From Streptomyces katrae (lineage in GTDB: Bacteria > Actinomycetota > Actinomycetes > Streptomycetales > Streptomycetaceae): a stretch of DNA of 64,000 nucleotides. Within the stretch, counting starts at the first letter, position 1. Each line of letters begins with the position of its first letter. The DNA lies in assembly GCF_000717655.1 (NCBI RefSeq), contig NZ_JNZY01000016.1, positions 62,001 through 126,000 on the forward strand, written 5' to 3'. Below the pieces are notes generated by a model. That model was not told where the DNA came from, searched no databases, and saw only the letters and a program-made list of their open reading frames with translations. Positions 41,875 through 50,064 of the stretch are shown piece after piece. The position numbers and the translations under genes were made by a program.

Positions 41875-42972
41875 TCAGCTTCCGGTTGCCGACTTCCACG
41901 CGCCGACGTAGCCCGCGAGGTTCTTGTCGATGTCGGCCCAGTCCGGCTCGAAGACCTCGACACCGGTCATCAGCTTGGTGAGTTCGACGGCGTTGGCGTC
42001 GGTCGGCTTGACGTCGGTGCGCGCGGGGAAGCCGCCGCCGACCTCGCTGACCAGCTTCTGGGCGTCCTCGCTGAGCAGGTGGTCGAGGAGCTTCTTGCCG
42101 TTCTCGGTGTGCGGGGCCTTGTCCACCAGGCCGGCCGCGTACGGGAGGGCGAAGGTGGTCGGCTTGCCGGCGTCCTTGGCGGGGAACCAGATGCCCAGGT
42201 TCGGCATGGACTTGGACTGCGCGAAGTTCATCTGGACGTCGCCGTTGGCGACGAGCAGTTCGCCCTTGTCGGTCTTCGGCGCGAGCTTGCTGGTGGAGGA
42301 GGACGGGCCGACGTTGTTGGCCTGGAGCTTCTTCAGGTACTCCAGCGCCGGCTCCTTGCCGCCGAAGTCGTGCATCGCCTTGATGAGGACGGCGGTGCCG
42401 TCGCCCGCGACGCCCGGGGTGGAGTACTGGAGCTTGCCCTTGTACTCGCCGTCCAGCAGCTCCTCCCAGGTCCTGGGCGCCTCGGCGAGTTCCTTCTTGT
42501 TGTAGACGAAGCCGAAGTAGTTGTTGACGACCGAGGTCCACTTGCCGTCGGCGGCCTTGTTCGCCCCGTTGACCTTGTCGGATCCCTGCGGCTCGTAGGC
42601 CTGGAGCAGACCCTTGCCGTCCGCCTGCTGGATGAACGGCGGCAGGGTGACCAGTACGTCGGCCTGGGTGTTGGTCTTCTCGCGGACGGCGCGCTGCACC
42701 ATCTCGCCCGAGCCGCCCTCGACGTACTTGACCTCGATGCCGGTCTTCTTCGTGAAGTCGGCGAAGACCTTGTCGTACCAGCCGTCGCCCTTGTCGCTCT
42801 TGAGGCCGTCGGCGCTGTAGACGGTGACGGTCTTCTCGCCGCCCTTGGACCCGTCGGAGGACGAGCCGCCGCAGGCGGTGAGGCCGGCGGCGAGGGCGAG
42901 GCTGCCGGTGACGGAGGCGGTGATGCGCAGGAAGCGGCGACGGCTGGGGGCGATTGCGAGGTTGCTGGACAT
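41875..42972 (-). CDS. phnS: ABC transporter substrate-binding lipoprotein, aminophosphonate type
   Basis: The 365-residue precursor starts with a twin-arginine-like SRRRFLRITAS region and a lipobox LTACGG (Cys34). The mature part is a Fe3+/2-aminoethylphosphonate-type binding protein with TVTVYSADGL, FADFTKKTGIEVKYVEGGSGEM and KKLLDHLLSEDAQKL. It delivers the ligand to the PhnTUV-like transporter encoded just upstream in the operon. AAGGAAG precedes the ATG. The ligand assignment rests on family likeness and on the catabolic neighbours. Confidence 0.85.
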   Translation of the reverse strand: MSSNLAIAPSRRRFLRITASVTGSLALAAGLTACGGSSSDGSKGGEKTVTVYSADGLKSDKGDGWYDKVFADFTKKTGIEVKYVEGGSGEMVQRAVREKTNTQADVLVTLPPFIQQADGKGLLQAYEPQGSDKVNGANKAADGKWTSVVNNYFGFVYNKKELAEAPRTWEELLDGEYKGKLQYSTPGVAGDGTAVLIKAMHDFGGKEPALEYLKKLQANNVGPSSSTSKLAPKTDKGELLVANGDVQMNFAQSKSMPNLGIWFPAKDAGKPTTFALPYAAGLVDKAPHTENGKKLLDHLLSEDAQKLVSEVGGGFPARTDVKPTDANAVELTKLMTGVEVFEPDWADIDKNLAGYVGAWKSATGS

Positions 42973-42998
42973 GGAACTTCCTTACGGGGAAAAGGGAG

Positions 42999-43796
42999 TC
43001 AGCGGTAGGTGGCCCTGGTGCGGATGCGGGAGACGGCCAGGAGGACCAGCAGGGTGGCGGTCATCAGGACCACGGCGACGGCGGAGCCGCCGAAGAGCGA
43101 ACCGCGGTCGGTGGCGGTGAAGATCCGGACCGGGAGGGGCGTCCAGTCCGGCGGGTAGAGCATCATCGTGGCGCTCAGCTCGCCCATGGACAGGGCGAAG
43201 CAGAGTCCGGCGGCCGCCGTCAGGGACGGCAGCAGGAGGGGGAGCTTGACCCGCCACAGCACGTACGCGGGACGGGCGCCCAGGGAGGCCGCCGCCTGTT
43301 CGTACGCGGGGTCGAGACGAACGATGGCGGCGGAAACCGACTGGTGGGCAAACGCCGTGACAAGAATCGTGTGCGCCAGGATCACGACTGAGCTGGTGCC
43401 GTTGAGCAGCAGCGGGGGCTTGCTGAAGGCGACCAGGACGGCGAGGCCGACGACCACGGACGGCACGGCGACCGGCAGCATGAACAGGGCGTCCAGGCAA
43501 TGCCGTCCACGCTTCTTCAGCCCGGCTGCGGCCAGCGCGGCCCAGGTGCCGACGGTGAGCGCGAGCAGGCTCGCGACGAGGGCGGTGACCAGCGAGGTGG
43601 TCAGCGCCCGGAGGGATTCGCCCCGTACTGCGGAGGCGTGGTTCTCGGTGGTCGGGCCGGAGGGGAAGGCGCCCGACCAGTGGGTGGAGAAGGACGCGGC
43701 GACCACCACGAGCAGCGGCAGTGCGAAGAGGGGAAGGAAGAGGAGCCCGAACAGGCCCCGGGCGGCCCAGCGGCCGGTCCTGCTATGCACCAGCAC
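42999..43796 (-). CDS. phnV: ABC transporter permease, PhnV-like
   Basis: A 265-residue inner-membrane permease with about six helices and the EAA-type coupling motif ASLGARPAYVLWRVKLPLLLPSL. It overlaps the preceding permease gene by 14 bp (GTG start at 43796) and ends 26 bp before PhnS. It forms the heterodimeric channel with the PhnU-like protein. Confidence 0.87.
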   Translation of the reverse strand: MLVHSRTGRWAARGLFGLLFLPLFALPLLVVVAASFSTHWSGAFPSGPTTENHASAVRGESLRALTTSLVTALVASLLALTVGTWAALAAAGLKKRGRHCLDALFMLPVAVPSVVVGLAVLVAFSKPPLLLNGTSSVVILAHTILVTAFAHQSVSAAIVRLDPAYEQAAASLGARPAYVLWRVKLPLLLPSLTAAAGLCFALSMGELSATMMLYPPDWTPLPVRIFTATDRGSLFGGSAVAVVLMTATLLVLLAVSRIRTRATYR

Positions 43797-44781
43797 GCTT
43801 GCTCACCACCCGGTAGAGGCCGAACAGGCCCACGGAGATCACGATGTTGACGACGGCGACCACGCAGGCGGCCGAGTAGTCGGATTCGAGGATCGCCTTG
43901 CCGTAGATGAGCATCGGGAGCGTGGTGACGTCCTTGGCTCCGGTGAACAGGACGATCCCGAACTCGTTCAGGCACATGACCAGGACGAGGCTGCCGCCGG
44001 CGGCGAGCGCCGGAAGGGCCTCGGGGAGGATCACGCGCCGGATGATCCGGGCGGGCTTCGCCCCGAGCGAGGAGGCCACTTCGAGCTGCGCGGTGTCGAG
44101 TTGGGAGAAGGCGGCGAGCAGCGGACGCATCACGAAGGGCGTGAAGTACGTGATCTCCGCGAGCAGCACCCCCCACGGCGTGGTGAGGAAGCGGAACGGC
44201 CCCTCGGCGGCGCCGGTCGCGTCGGTCCAGAGCCCGTTGGCCATGCCGACGGTGCCGTAGATGAAGAGGAGGGCGAGGGTGATGAGGAAGGAGGGGAAGG
44301 AGAGGAAGACGTCGATGAACTTCGCGACGCCGCGCGCCCCGGGGAAGGACACGAACGCGATGATCAGCGCGAGCACGAAGCCGAGGGCGAGGCAGCCGAC
44401 GGTGGCGCCGGCGGCCAGCCAGACCGTGGTCCCGAGCGCCTCGCGGAAGGCGTGGGAGCCGAGGACGGAGGTGTACGCGTCGAAGGCGCCGCCGCCGTTC
44501 TCGGGCGTGAGGGACTGCTGGACGACCAGCGCGAGCGGGTAGAGGAAGACCAGCGCGAGCACAGCCACGGGCGGTACTGACCAGAGCCAGCCGGGCACGG
44601 TACGGGGCGCCCGTGAGGCGGGGGCCGCAAAGCCGCCCGGGGCTCCGCCCGGGCCGTCGGGACGGCCCGGTGCGAAGCTTCGTACGGTCTGGGTCTTGTT
44701 CCGGTGCCGGGCCCCGGCCCGGTGCCCGGGGCGGGTCTGCTGCGGGACGGTCGTGGCGGCCGGGGCGGGGACCTCAGCCAT
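43783..44781 (-). CDS. phnU: ABC transporter permease, PhnU-like
   Basis: A 332-residue permease. A polar ~60-residue cytoplasmic N-terminus precedes the first helix (about 64-85). The coupling motif SSLGAKPARIIRRVILPEALPAL is present near residue 240. It overlaps the ATPase gene by 8 bp and the second permease gene by 14 bp. Confidence 0.88.
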   Translation of the reverse strand: MAEVPAPAATTVPQQTRPGHRAGARHRNKTQTVRSFAPGRPDGPGGAPGGFAAPASRAPRTVPGWLWSVPPVAVLALVFLYPLALVVQQSLTPENGGGAFDAYTSVLGSHAFREALGTTVWLAAGATVGCLALGFVLALIIAFVSFPGARGVAKFIDVFLSFPSFLITLALLFIYGTVGMANGLWTDATGAAEGPFRFLTTPWGVLLAEITYFTPFVMRPLLAAFSQLDTAQLEVASSLGAKPARIIRRVILPEALPALAAGGSLVLVMCLNEFGIVLFTGAKDVTTLPMLIYGKAILESDYSAACVVAVVNIVISVGLFGLYRVVSKRAGA

Positions 44782-45823
44782 CGGAGACCCCCGCCGACAG
44801 CAGGACCGCGTCGCGCGGTTCGAAGTGCAGCGTCACCGGGTCGCCCAGCGCGGGCGTCTCGCGCAGCTCCGGCAGGTCCGCCTTGACGCGGTGGCCGTCG
44901 ACGTCGACGTACAGCCGGTGCGTCGAGCCCCGCCACTGCACCTCGGTGATCGTGCCGGTCAGCGCGTTGGGCCCGGCCCCGAGGCCGAGCAGGTGCGGCC
45001 GTACGCACAGGGTCGCGCTCGCGCCCGGCGCCGCCTGCCCGCGGTCCAGCTCCAGCACCCGCCCGGCGAAGAGCGCCCCCGAGTCGGCGACGGTGACCGG
45101 CAGCAGGTTCGCGTTGCCGACGAACGACGCGGTGAACTCGGTGCGCGGCGCCCGGTACAGCTCCTGCGGAGTGCCGCAGTCCTGCAGCCGCGCCTTGTCC
45201 ATGACCGCGATCCGGTCGGCGAGGGTCAGGGCCTCCACCTGGTCGTGCGTGACGTACAGAATCGACACGTCGGGCAGTTCGCGGTGCAGCCGGGCCAGTT
45301 CGGCGAGCATCCCGGAGCGCAGCTGCGCGTCGAGCGCGGACAGCGGCTCGTCGAGCAGGAGCACCCCGGGCCGGATGGCCAGCGCCCGTGCGATCGCCAC
45401 GCGCTGCTGCTGCCCGCCGGAGAGCTCGCGCGGGTAGCGCTTGGCGTACGCCGCCATGCCGGTCATCTCCAGCGCCTCGGCGACGCGCCCGGGTATCTCG
45501 GCCTTGGGGGCCTTCTGCGCCTTGAGGCCGAACGCCACGTTGTCCTCCACCCGCATGTGCGGGAAGAGCGCGTACTGCTGGACGACCATGCCGATGCCGC
45601 GCTTGTGCGGCGGGAGCGCGGTGACGTCCCGGCCGCCGATCAGCACCCGGCCCGCGGAGGGCCGTACGAAACCGGCGACCGCGCGCAGCGCCGTGGTCTT
45701 GCCCGAGCCGGAGGGGCCGAGCAGCGCCATGACCTCGCCCGGCCCGACGGTCAGGTCGAGCCGGTCGAGCACGGTGTTGCCGCCGTACGCGACGCTGACG
45801 CCCTCGAAGCGGATGCCGCTCAC
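44774..45823 (-). CDS. phnT: ABC transporter ATP-binding protein, PhnT-like
   Basis: A 349-residue ATPase with Walker A GPSGSGKTT, Q-loop VVQQYALFPHM, signature LSGGQQQRVAIARAL, Walker B VLLLDEPLSALD, and H-loop YVTHDQVEAL. A C-terminal TOBE/OB region (about 265-349) is typical of the spermidine/putrescine/iron/phosphonate importers. The GTG start overlaps the TGA of the PhnX-like gene (GTGA). Confidence 0.92.
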   Translation of the reverse strand: MSGIRFEGVSVAYGGNTVLDRLDLTVGPGEVMALLGPSGSGKTTALRAVAGFVRPSAGRVLIGGRDVTALPPHKRGIGMVVQQYALFPHMRVEDNVAFGLKAQKAPKAEIPGRVAEALEMTGMAAYAKRYPRELSGGQQQRVAIARALAIRPGVLLLDEPLSALDAQLRSGMLAELARLHRELPDVSILYVTHDQVEALTLADRIAVMDKARLQDCGTPQELYRAPRTEFTASFVGNANLLPVTVADSGALFAGRVLELDRGQAAPGASATLCVRPHLLGLGAGPNALTGTITEVQWRGSTHRLYVDVDGHRVKADLPELRETPALGDPVTLHFEPRDAVLLSAGVSDG

Positions 45824-46527
45824 GGCGACTCCATCAGGACCGCGGGCAGTTCGGCGATCGAGTCGAGGACGTGGGTCGCGCCGTGCTCGGTGAGCGCGGC
45901 GAGGTCGTGGGCGCCGGTGAGGACGCCGGCCACGGTCCCGGCGCCGGAGCGGCGGCCGCTGAGCATGTCGTACGCGGTGTCGCCGGCGACGACGACCTCC
46001 CGTACGTCGTCTGCGGCGCCGGTGCGCAGGAACGCGGCGAGCACCATGTCGGGGTAGGGCCGGCCGCGGCCGCCCGCGTCGGCGGGGCAGAGGGTGAGGT
46101 CGGCCAGGCCCTGCCAGCCGAGGGCGTCGAGGATGGCGTCCTGGGTGACGCGGGCGAAGCCGGTGGTCAGGACGACGGTGCGGCCGTCGGCGCGGAGCTT
46201 CTCGATGGCCCGGCGGGCGCCGGGGACCGCGGCGATGAGCCCGCCGTCGACGAGCTCGCCGTACGCCTCCTCGAAGGCGGAGTTGGCGCGCCGGGCCGTC
46301 TCCTCCGTGCCGAAGAGGTGGCGGAAGACGGAGATCTTCGACTCGCCCATGGTGTCGCGGACGTACTGGAGCTTGGCCGCGTGCTCGGTGGTGCCCGGCT
46401 CGACGCCGATGCGTTCGGCGGCGCGCTCGAAGGCGCGCTCGACGAGGCCGCCGTCGGCGACGGTGGTGCCGGCCATGTCGAGGACGACGAGGTTGCGGGA
46501 CGCGTTCTTCATGCTGCTGTCGCTCAT
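45820..46527 (-). CDS. Phosphonatase-like HAD hydrolase (PhnX-like)
   Basis: A 235-residue HAD enzyme expected to cleave the C-P bond of phosphonoacetaldehyde or a close relative. Motif I is VVLDMAGTT (nucleophile Asp17; Ala rather than the Asp found in phosphomonoesterases, as in phosphonatase). Lys64 in DTMGESKISVFRHL aligns by eye with the Schiff-base lysine of PhnX. Motifs III-IV are GRPYPDMV and VVAGDTAYDM. It has the phosphonatase-like subfamily's length and co-occurs with the same oxidase family in other genomes. The ATG at 46527 is five bases after the oxidase stop; a later ATG at 46512 is possible. Confidence 0.87.
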   Translation of the reverse strand: MSDSSMKNASRNLVVLDMAGTTVADGGLVERAFERAAERIGVEPGTTEHAAKLQYVRDTMGESKISVFRHLFGTEETARRANSAFEEAYGELVDGGLIAAVPGARRAIEKLRADGRTVVLTTGFARVTQDAILDALGWQGLADLTLCPADAGGRGRPYPDMVLAAFLRTGAADDVREVVVAGDTAYDMLSGRRSGAGTVAGVLTGAHDLAALTEHGATHVLDSIAELPAVLMESP

Positions 46528-46532
46528 GTTCT

Positions 46533-47663
46533 CTACCAGCCCAGTTCGTTCGCGGTGGTCTCGGCTATGGCGGGCGAGCAGGTCATCCCGCGGCCGCCGG
46601 GTCCGGTCACCAGCCATACGCCGTCGGCCACCTGCTGGCGGTGGACGACGCGGGTGGTGTCGGTGCACTGCGCGTACACGCCCGCCCAGCGGCGCCGGAT
46701 CTCCGGCAGCGGGCGGCCCAGGAAGGACTCGACGACCTCGGTGAGGTACGCGTACGGGTCTTCGCGGGTGTCGAACGCGAAGGGGTGCTCGTACTCGTGG
46801 GTGTCACCGATGGTCAGTCCCCCGTCCTGGCGCTGGACCATCAGCAGCTGCATCTTGTGCGCGGCGGCGATCGGCGCCTGCGCCTGCTCGGCGTTGAGGG
46901 CGTCGAGCGCGTCGCTCCGGTACGCGGGGTAGTAGCGGAAGCTGTCGGCGTCCGCGAGGGAGGTGGTGAGCTCCTCGCCTAGCGGGGCGGTCTGCATCAT
47001 CTGGAGCCGGACGCGGCGCACGGGCAGGCCGGGGACCAGCTCGCGGACGAGTCCGGACAGCCAGGCGCCGGTGGCGAGGATGACGGCGTCGCCCTGGTGG
47101 ACGTCGCCGTGGTCGTCGCGGACGGCACCGTTGCCGACGACCTCGCGCACCTCCCGTCCGGGCAGGAAGGTGTAGCGGCCGCTCGCCTCGAGGGCTTCGC
47201 GCAGGTGGAGCTGGGCGGTGCGCGGCTCGACGGCCGCGTCCCGCTCGCACCACAGGGCGGCCTCGAAGGCGCCGCGCAGGGCGGGGTTGATCCGCCGGGC
47301 CTCCTCGGCGGTGACCAGTTCGTAGCCCCGGGCGGCGGCGTCGGGGCGGGCGGCGGCCGCCTCGGCGACCGCGTACTCGCGGGCGTTGCGGACGGGGGTG
47401 AGGGAGCCGATCGCGCGGAAGCCCAGGCCGGGCACCTCCGCGCCGATCCGCTCCCAGAGCTCGCGGGCCCGCAGGGCGGTCTCGAGCTCCTCGCCCCCGG
47501 CCCGTCCGCTGACCCAGATCTGGCCGAAATTGCGCAGTGACGCGCCTCGGGCCTCCGCCTCTCGCTCGATCTGGACGACCTCGTGGCCGCGTTCGACTGC
47601 TTGCCAGGCGTGCATGGTGCCGACCACGCCGCCTCCGACGACTATGACTCTCACGCGTTCCAC
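46533..47663 (-). CDS. FAD-dependent oxidoreductase of phosphonate-catabolism clusters
   Basis: A 376-residue DAO-type flavoenzyme. The FAD-binding motif is VIVVGGGVVGTMHAWQAVERGHEVVQIERE; later motifs are AVILATGAWLSGL and WLVTGPGGRGMTCSPAIAE. Family relatives sit next to PhnX-like genes and oxidise amines, so it probably deaminates 2-aminoethylphosphonate or its N-methyl derivative to phosphonoacetaldehyde. This would replace the PhnW transaminase, which is absent. First gene of the operon; the GTG at 47663 is used, though the GTG at 47654 has a slightly better site. Confidence 0.85.
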   Translation of the reverse strand: MERVRVIVVGGGVVGTMHAWQAVERGHEVVQIEREAEARGASLRNFGQIWVSGRAGGEELETALRARELWERIGAEVPGLGFRAIGSLTPVRNAREYAVAEAAAARPDAAARGYELVTAEEARRINPALRGAFEAALWCERDAAVEPRTAQLHLREALEASGRYTFLPGREVREVVGNGAVRDDHGDVHQGDAVILATGAWLSGLVRELVPGLPVRRVRLQMMQTAPLGEELTTSLADADSFRYYPAYRSDALDALNAEQAQAPIAAAHKMQLLMVQRQDGGLTIGDTHEYEHPFAFDTREDPYAYLTEVVESFLGRPLPEIRRRWAGVYAQCTDTTRVVHRQQVADGVWLVTGPGGRGMTCSPAIAETTANELGW

Positions 47664-47730
47664 GGTGGTCGCGGCCCGTGGACCGGGGGGATCGCGGTGA
47701 CGACGGGACGGTGAACAGCCCTCGACGCCT

Positions 47731-47746
47731 GGACTAGACCCGTTAT
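47731..47746 (-). promoter_or_regulatory. Operator/promoter element of the phosphonate operon
   Basis: On the minus strand ATAACGGGTCTAGTCC, 68 bp before the oxidase start. GGTCTAGTCC is a near-palindrome of the type bound by HutC-subfamily GntR regulators such as PhnF and DasR. GATAAC overlaps a plausible -10. Confidence 0.72.
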
Positions 47747-47814
47747 CTTCTCGTTACTTGAACGCGTCGTGAATACGTCCCTTTTGGGCCGCCTTACCGG
47801 TGATCCGCTCGGGG

Positions 47815-48579
47815 CTACTCAGGGCGGAGGTGGGTCGTGAAGCTGAACCGGTCACCACGGTAGAGCGAACGCACCCGCTCCAGCGGACGCCCGTCCCGGT
47901 CCCGGGAGAACCGGTGGATGAGCAGCATGGGGAGGGCCGGCGGGGTGCCGATCAGCAGGGCCTCGCGGGGGGTGGCGAGGACGGTCTCCAGCTTCTCGTC
48001 GGCGTCCCCGAACGAGATGCCGAGCCGGTCGAGGAGGTACCCGTAGAAGGAGGAGTCCGGCTGGAATTCGGTGTCGAGGCGGGGCGCCCGCGCCACCCGG
48101 ACGTACGTGCTCTCCAGGCCCACCCGCTCGTCGTCGGCGAGCAGGACGCGCTCCAGGTGCCAGACGGGCTCGCCGGGCTCGGCGCCGATGCCGGGGGCGA
48201 GTTCGGGCGGGCAGGGGAACTGCTCGAGCCCGATGAGGTGACGGCCGGGCCGGCGGCCCTGGCGCCGTACGCCCTCGGTGTAGCTCGCGAGGGAGAGGGG
48301 CTGTTCGAGCTTCGGCCCGGCGACGACGGTCCCGCGGCCGGAGCGGCGGAGCCGCCCCTCCAGCAGCAGCTCGCGCAGGGCCTGCCGCACGGTCTCGCGG
48401 GACACCTCGTACCGCTCGGCGAGATCCCGCTCGGTGGGCAGCAGCCCGCCCTCGCCGAGGTCGTCGAGGAGGTCGGCGACGAGGGCCTTGACGGCGTAGT
48501 ACTTGGGGATGCGCCCGTGCTCCGGAATCCCGGACCGAACGGGCGAGCCGGGACGGTGATGCCGGTTCTGTTCTTCCAC
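47815..48579 (-). CDS. GntR/HutC-family regulator with UTRA domain
   Basis: A 254-residue regulator. The winged helix (about 28-95) has LLPTERDLAERYEVSRETVRQALRELLLEGRL; the UTRA ligand domain (about 110-250) has GLESTYVRVARAP and RPLERVRSLYRGDRFSF. Members of this subfamily control phosphonate (PhnF), histidine or amino-sugar genes. It lies just upstream of the phosphonate operon on the same strand and probably binds the two GGTCTRGWCC elements. The GTG start lacks a clear ribosome site. Confidence 0.9.
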   Translation of the reverse strand: MEEQNRHHRPGSPVRSGIPEHGRIPKYYAVKALVADLLDDLGEGGLLPTERDLAERYEVSRETVRQALRELLLEGRLRRSGRGTVVAGPKLEQPLSLASYTEGVRRQGRRPGRHLIGLEQFPCPPELAPGIGAEPGEPVWHLERVLLADDERVGLESTYVRVARAPRLDTEFQPDSSFYGYLLDRLGISFGDADEKLETVLATPREALLIGTPPALPMLLIHRFSRDRDGRPLERVRSLYRGDRFSFTTHLRPE

Positions 48580-48790
48580 CCTGGGACTGTACGCGGCGGG
48601 GGTGTACGCAGATCAGCGCGACGGGGTACGGGGGCGGCGGCGTGCCGGGGAGTACCCGGCGGGGCTGGGGACCTCCCCGCACCGGGGGCCCCGGGTGCGG
48701 GGAGGGTACGCGGGGGGCCCGGCCGTACCCGGGGGTGCCGAGGGGGACGGGGACCGGCGGGGCACCCGGCGTGCGCGGGGGCGGGCCGGC

Positions 48791-48830
48791 GGGGGTCGAC
48801 GGGCGTCGGCGGGCGTCGGCGGGCGTCGGC
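48791..48830. repeat. 10-bp tandem repeat GGGCGTCGGC
   Basis: Three perfect 10-bp units (48801-48830) follow one degenerate unit in a very G-rich, non-coding 258-bp stretch (48600-48857) between the GntR gene and a surface-protein gene. No ORF or RNA is evident in that stretch. Confidence 0.7.
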
Positions 48831-48857
48831 GGGCCCGGGGTCGGGGCGGCGGCCCGG

Positions 48858-49598
48858 CTATGCGGGGGTTCGCAGTCGGCGGGCCGTCAGCAGGAGGCCG
48901 CCGCCGGCGGCGAGGGCGGCCGCGGCGCCCGCGGCGAACGCCCAGTCGCGGGGCCCGGTGTGGGCGAGGGCGCCGGCCTCGCCCCTCTCCTCCTCGGGGC
49001 CCTCGATGGAGAACCGGTAGCCGCCGGCCTCGCCGACCCAGTCGCCGTCGTCGGCCCGCCGCTGCACGAGGGCGGCGTCGGCGACCACCTCGCCGGCGGG
49101 GGCGCTGGGCGCGAAGGACAGGCGGACCGTGACGGTCAGCGAGCCTCCGCCGCGCACGGCGAAGCCGGAGAAGGCCTCGCCGCCGTCGAAGACGGCGATG
49201 ATCTCGTCGCGGTCACTCCGCTCGAGGCTGACGGGGAGGGTTCCGCCGGGGGCCTCGAACTCCATCCGGAAGTGGGCGGGGAGCAGGGCGCGGGCCTTGT
49301 CCGTGAACACCACGACGGGGTGGATGGCGGTGCACTCGGAGTTCGTCGTGTTCGTGAGGTCCAGGAACCAGGTCTGCGGCCCGCCGCCGGTCCGGTACAC
49401 GGCCGGCCCGCCCCGGATCCGGGCACCGATGGGGAAGGCGGTGCTCTTCCCGTCGCCGCAGGTGGCCTCGATCCGGGACGGCAGCGCGGGCGCGGGGTGG
49501 GCGCCGCCGCCGTTGCCGATGTCCGCGGCGGAGTTCGGCGCGGAGAGGGCGACGACGACCAGGGCGGCGGAAAGGGCAAGGGCTTTGCGCAGTCGCAT
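48858..49598 (-). CDS. LAxTG-anchored secreted protein
   Basis: The 246-residue precursor has a signal peptide (1-25), a beta-rich extracellular domain (about 40-200) with two Cys, and a C-terminal sorting signal: LAHTG, then a hydrophobic segment and a short basic tail (ARRLRTPA). LAxTG is the pentapeptide recognised by streptomycete class E sortases; such a sortase is encoded at 55881. The function of the exposed domain is unknown. The start at 49598 has GAAGG upstream. Confidence 0.8.
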   Translation of the reverse strand: MRLRKALALSAALVVVALSAPNSAADIGNGGGAHPAPALPSRIEATCGDGKSTAFPIGARIRGGPAVYRTGGGPQTWFLDLTNTTNSECTAIHPVVVFTDKARALLPAHFRMEFEAPGGTLPVSLERSDRDEIIAVFDGGEAFSGFAVRGGGSLTVTVRLSFAPSAPAGEVVADAALVQRRADDGDWVGEAGGYRFSIEGPEEERGEAGALAHTGPRDWAFAAGAAAALAAGGGLLLTARRLRTPA

Positions 49599-50064
49599 GG
49601 AAGACCTTCGCTTCGCTGCTCGCCGGACGGGAGGATGGTCGGACGAGGCGACAATCACCCCGGCCTCCCCGCACCCTCCCACGCCCCCACACCCCCCTCC
49701 TCCCGCCACGCCACCCCACCCCGCGCTTACGCCTGATCGGCCCACGGGGCCGGGCCACCGCCCCCACGGGCTCGCCGCCGGCGGCGCACCCACCGCCGGG
49801 CGGCACCCACACCGTCACCACCGTCACCGCGCCCCTCGGCGACAGCACCGGCTCACCCCCACACGCAGGCCGGCGCGTTGCATGACGTCGCGCCAGGAAT
49901 CCGCCGCCGCATCACGGTTCCGGGGGACGGACGTGAAGCACGGACGGCCTCGGTGCACGGACGGCGCCTCACTCAATGCACGGACGGCCTCGATGCACGG
50001 ACGGCGCCGCGACGCACGGACGGCCACCGCGGAAGGCTGCGTGATCGCGCCGGGCGATGGACCC
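49599..50064. other. Intergenic region with five GCACGGACGGC repeats
   Basis: This 466-bp region holds the promoter of the LAxTG gene and, near the ROK gene stop, five copies of the 11-mer GCACGGACGGC at 49938, 49955, 49978, 49995 and 50014. Spacings are 17, 23, 17 and 19 bp, alternately followed by CTCGRT and GCC. No convincing ORF covers it. Function is unknown. Confidence 0.6.

Noticed and set aside
49938..50024. CRISPR-like array
   Set aside because: Repeats are 11 bp, spacers 6-12 bp, and no cas gene is near; this does not fit CRISPR.
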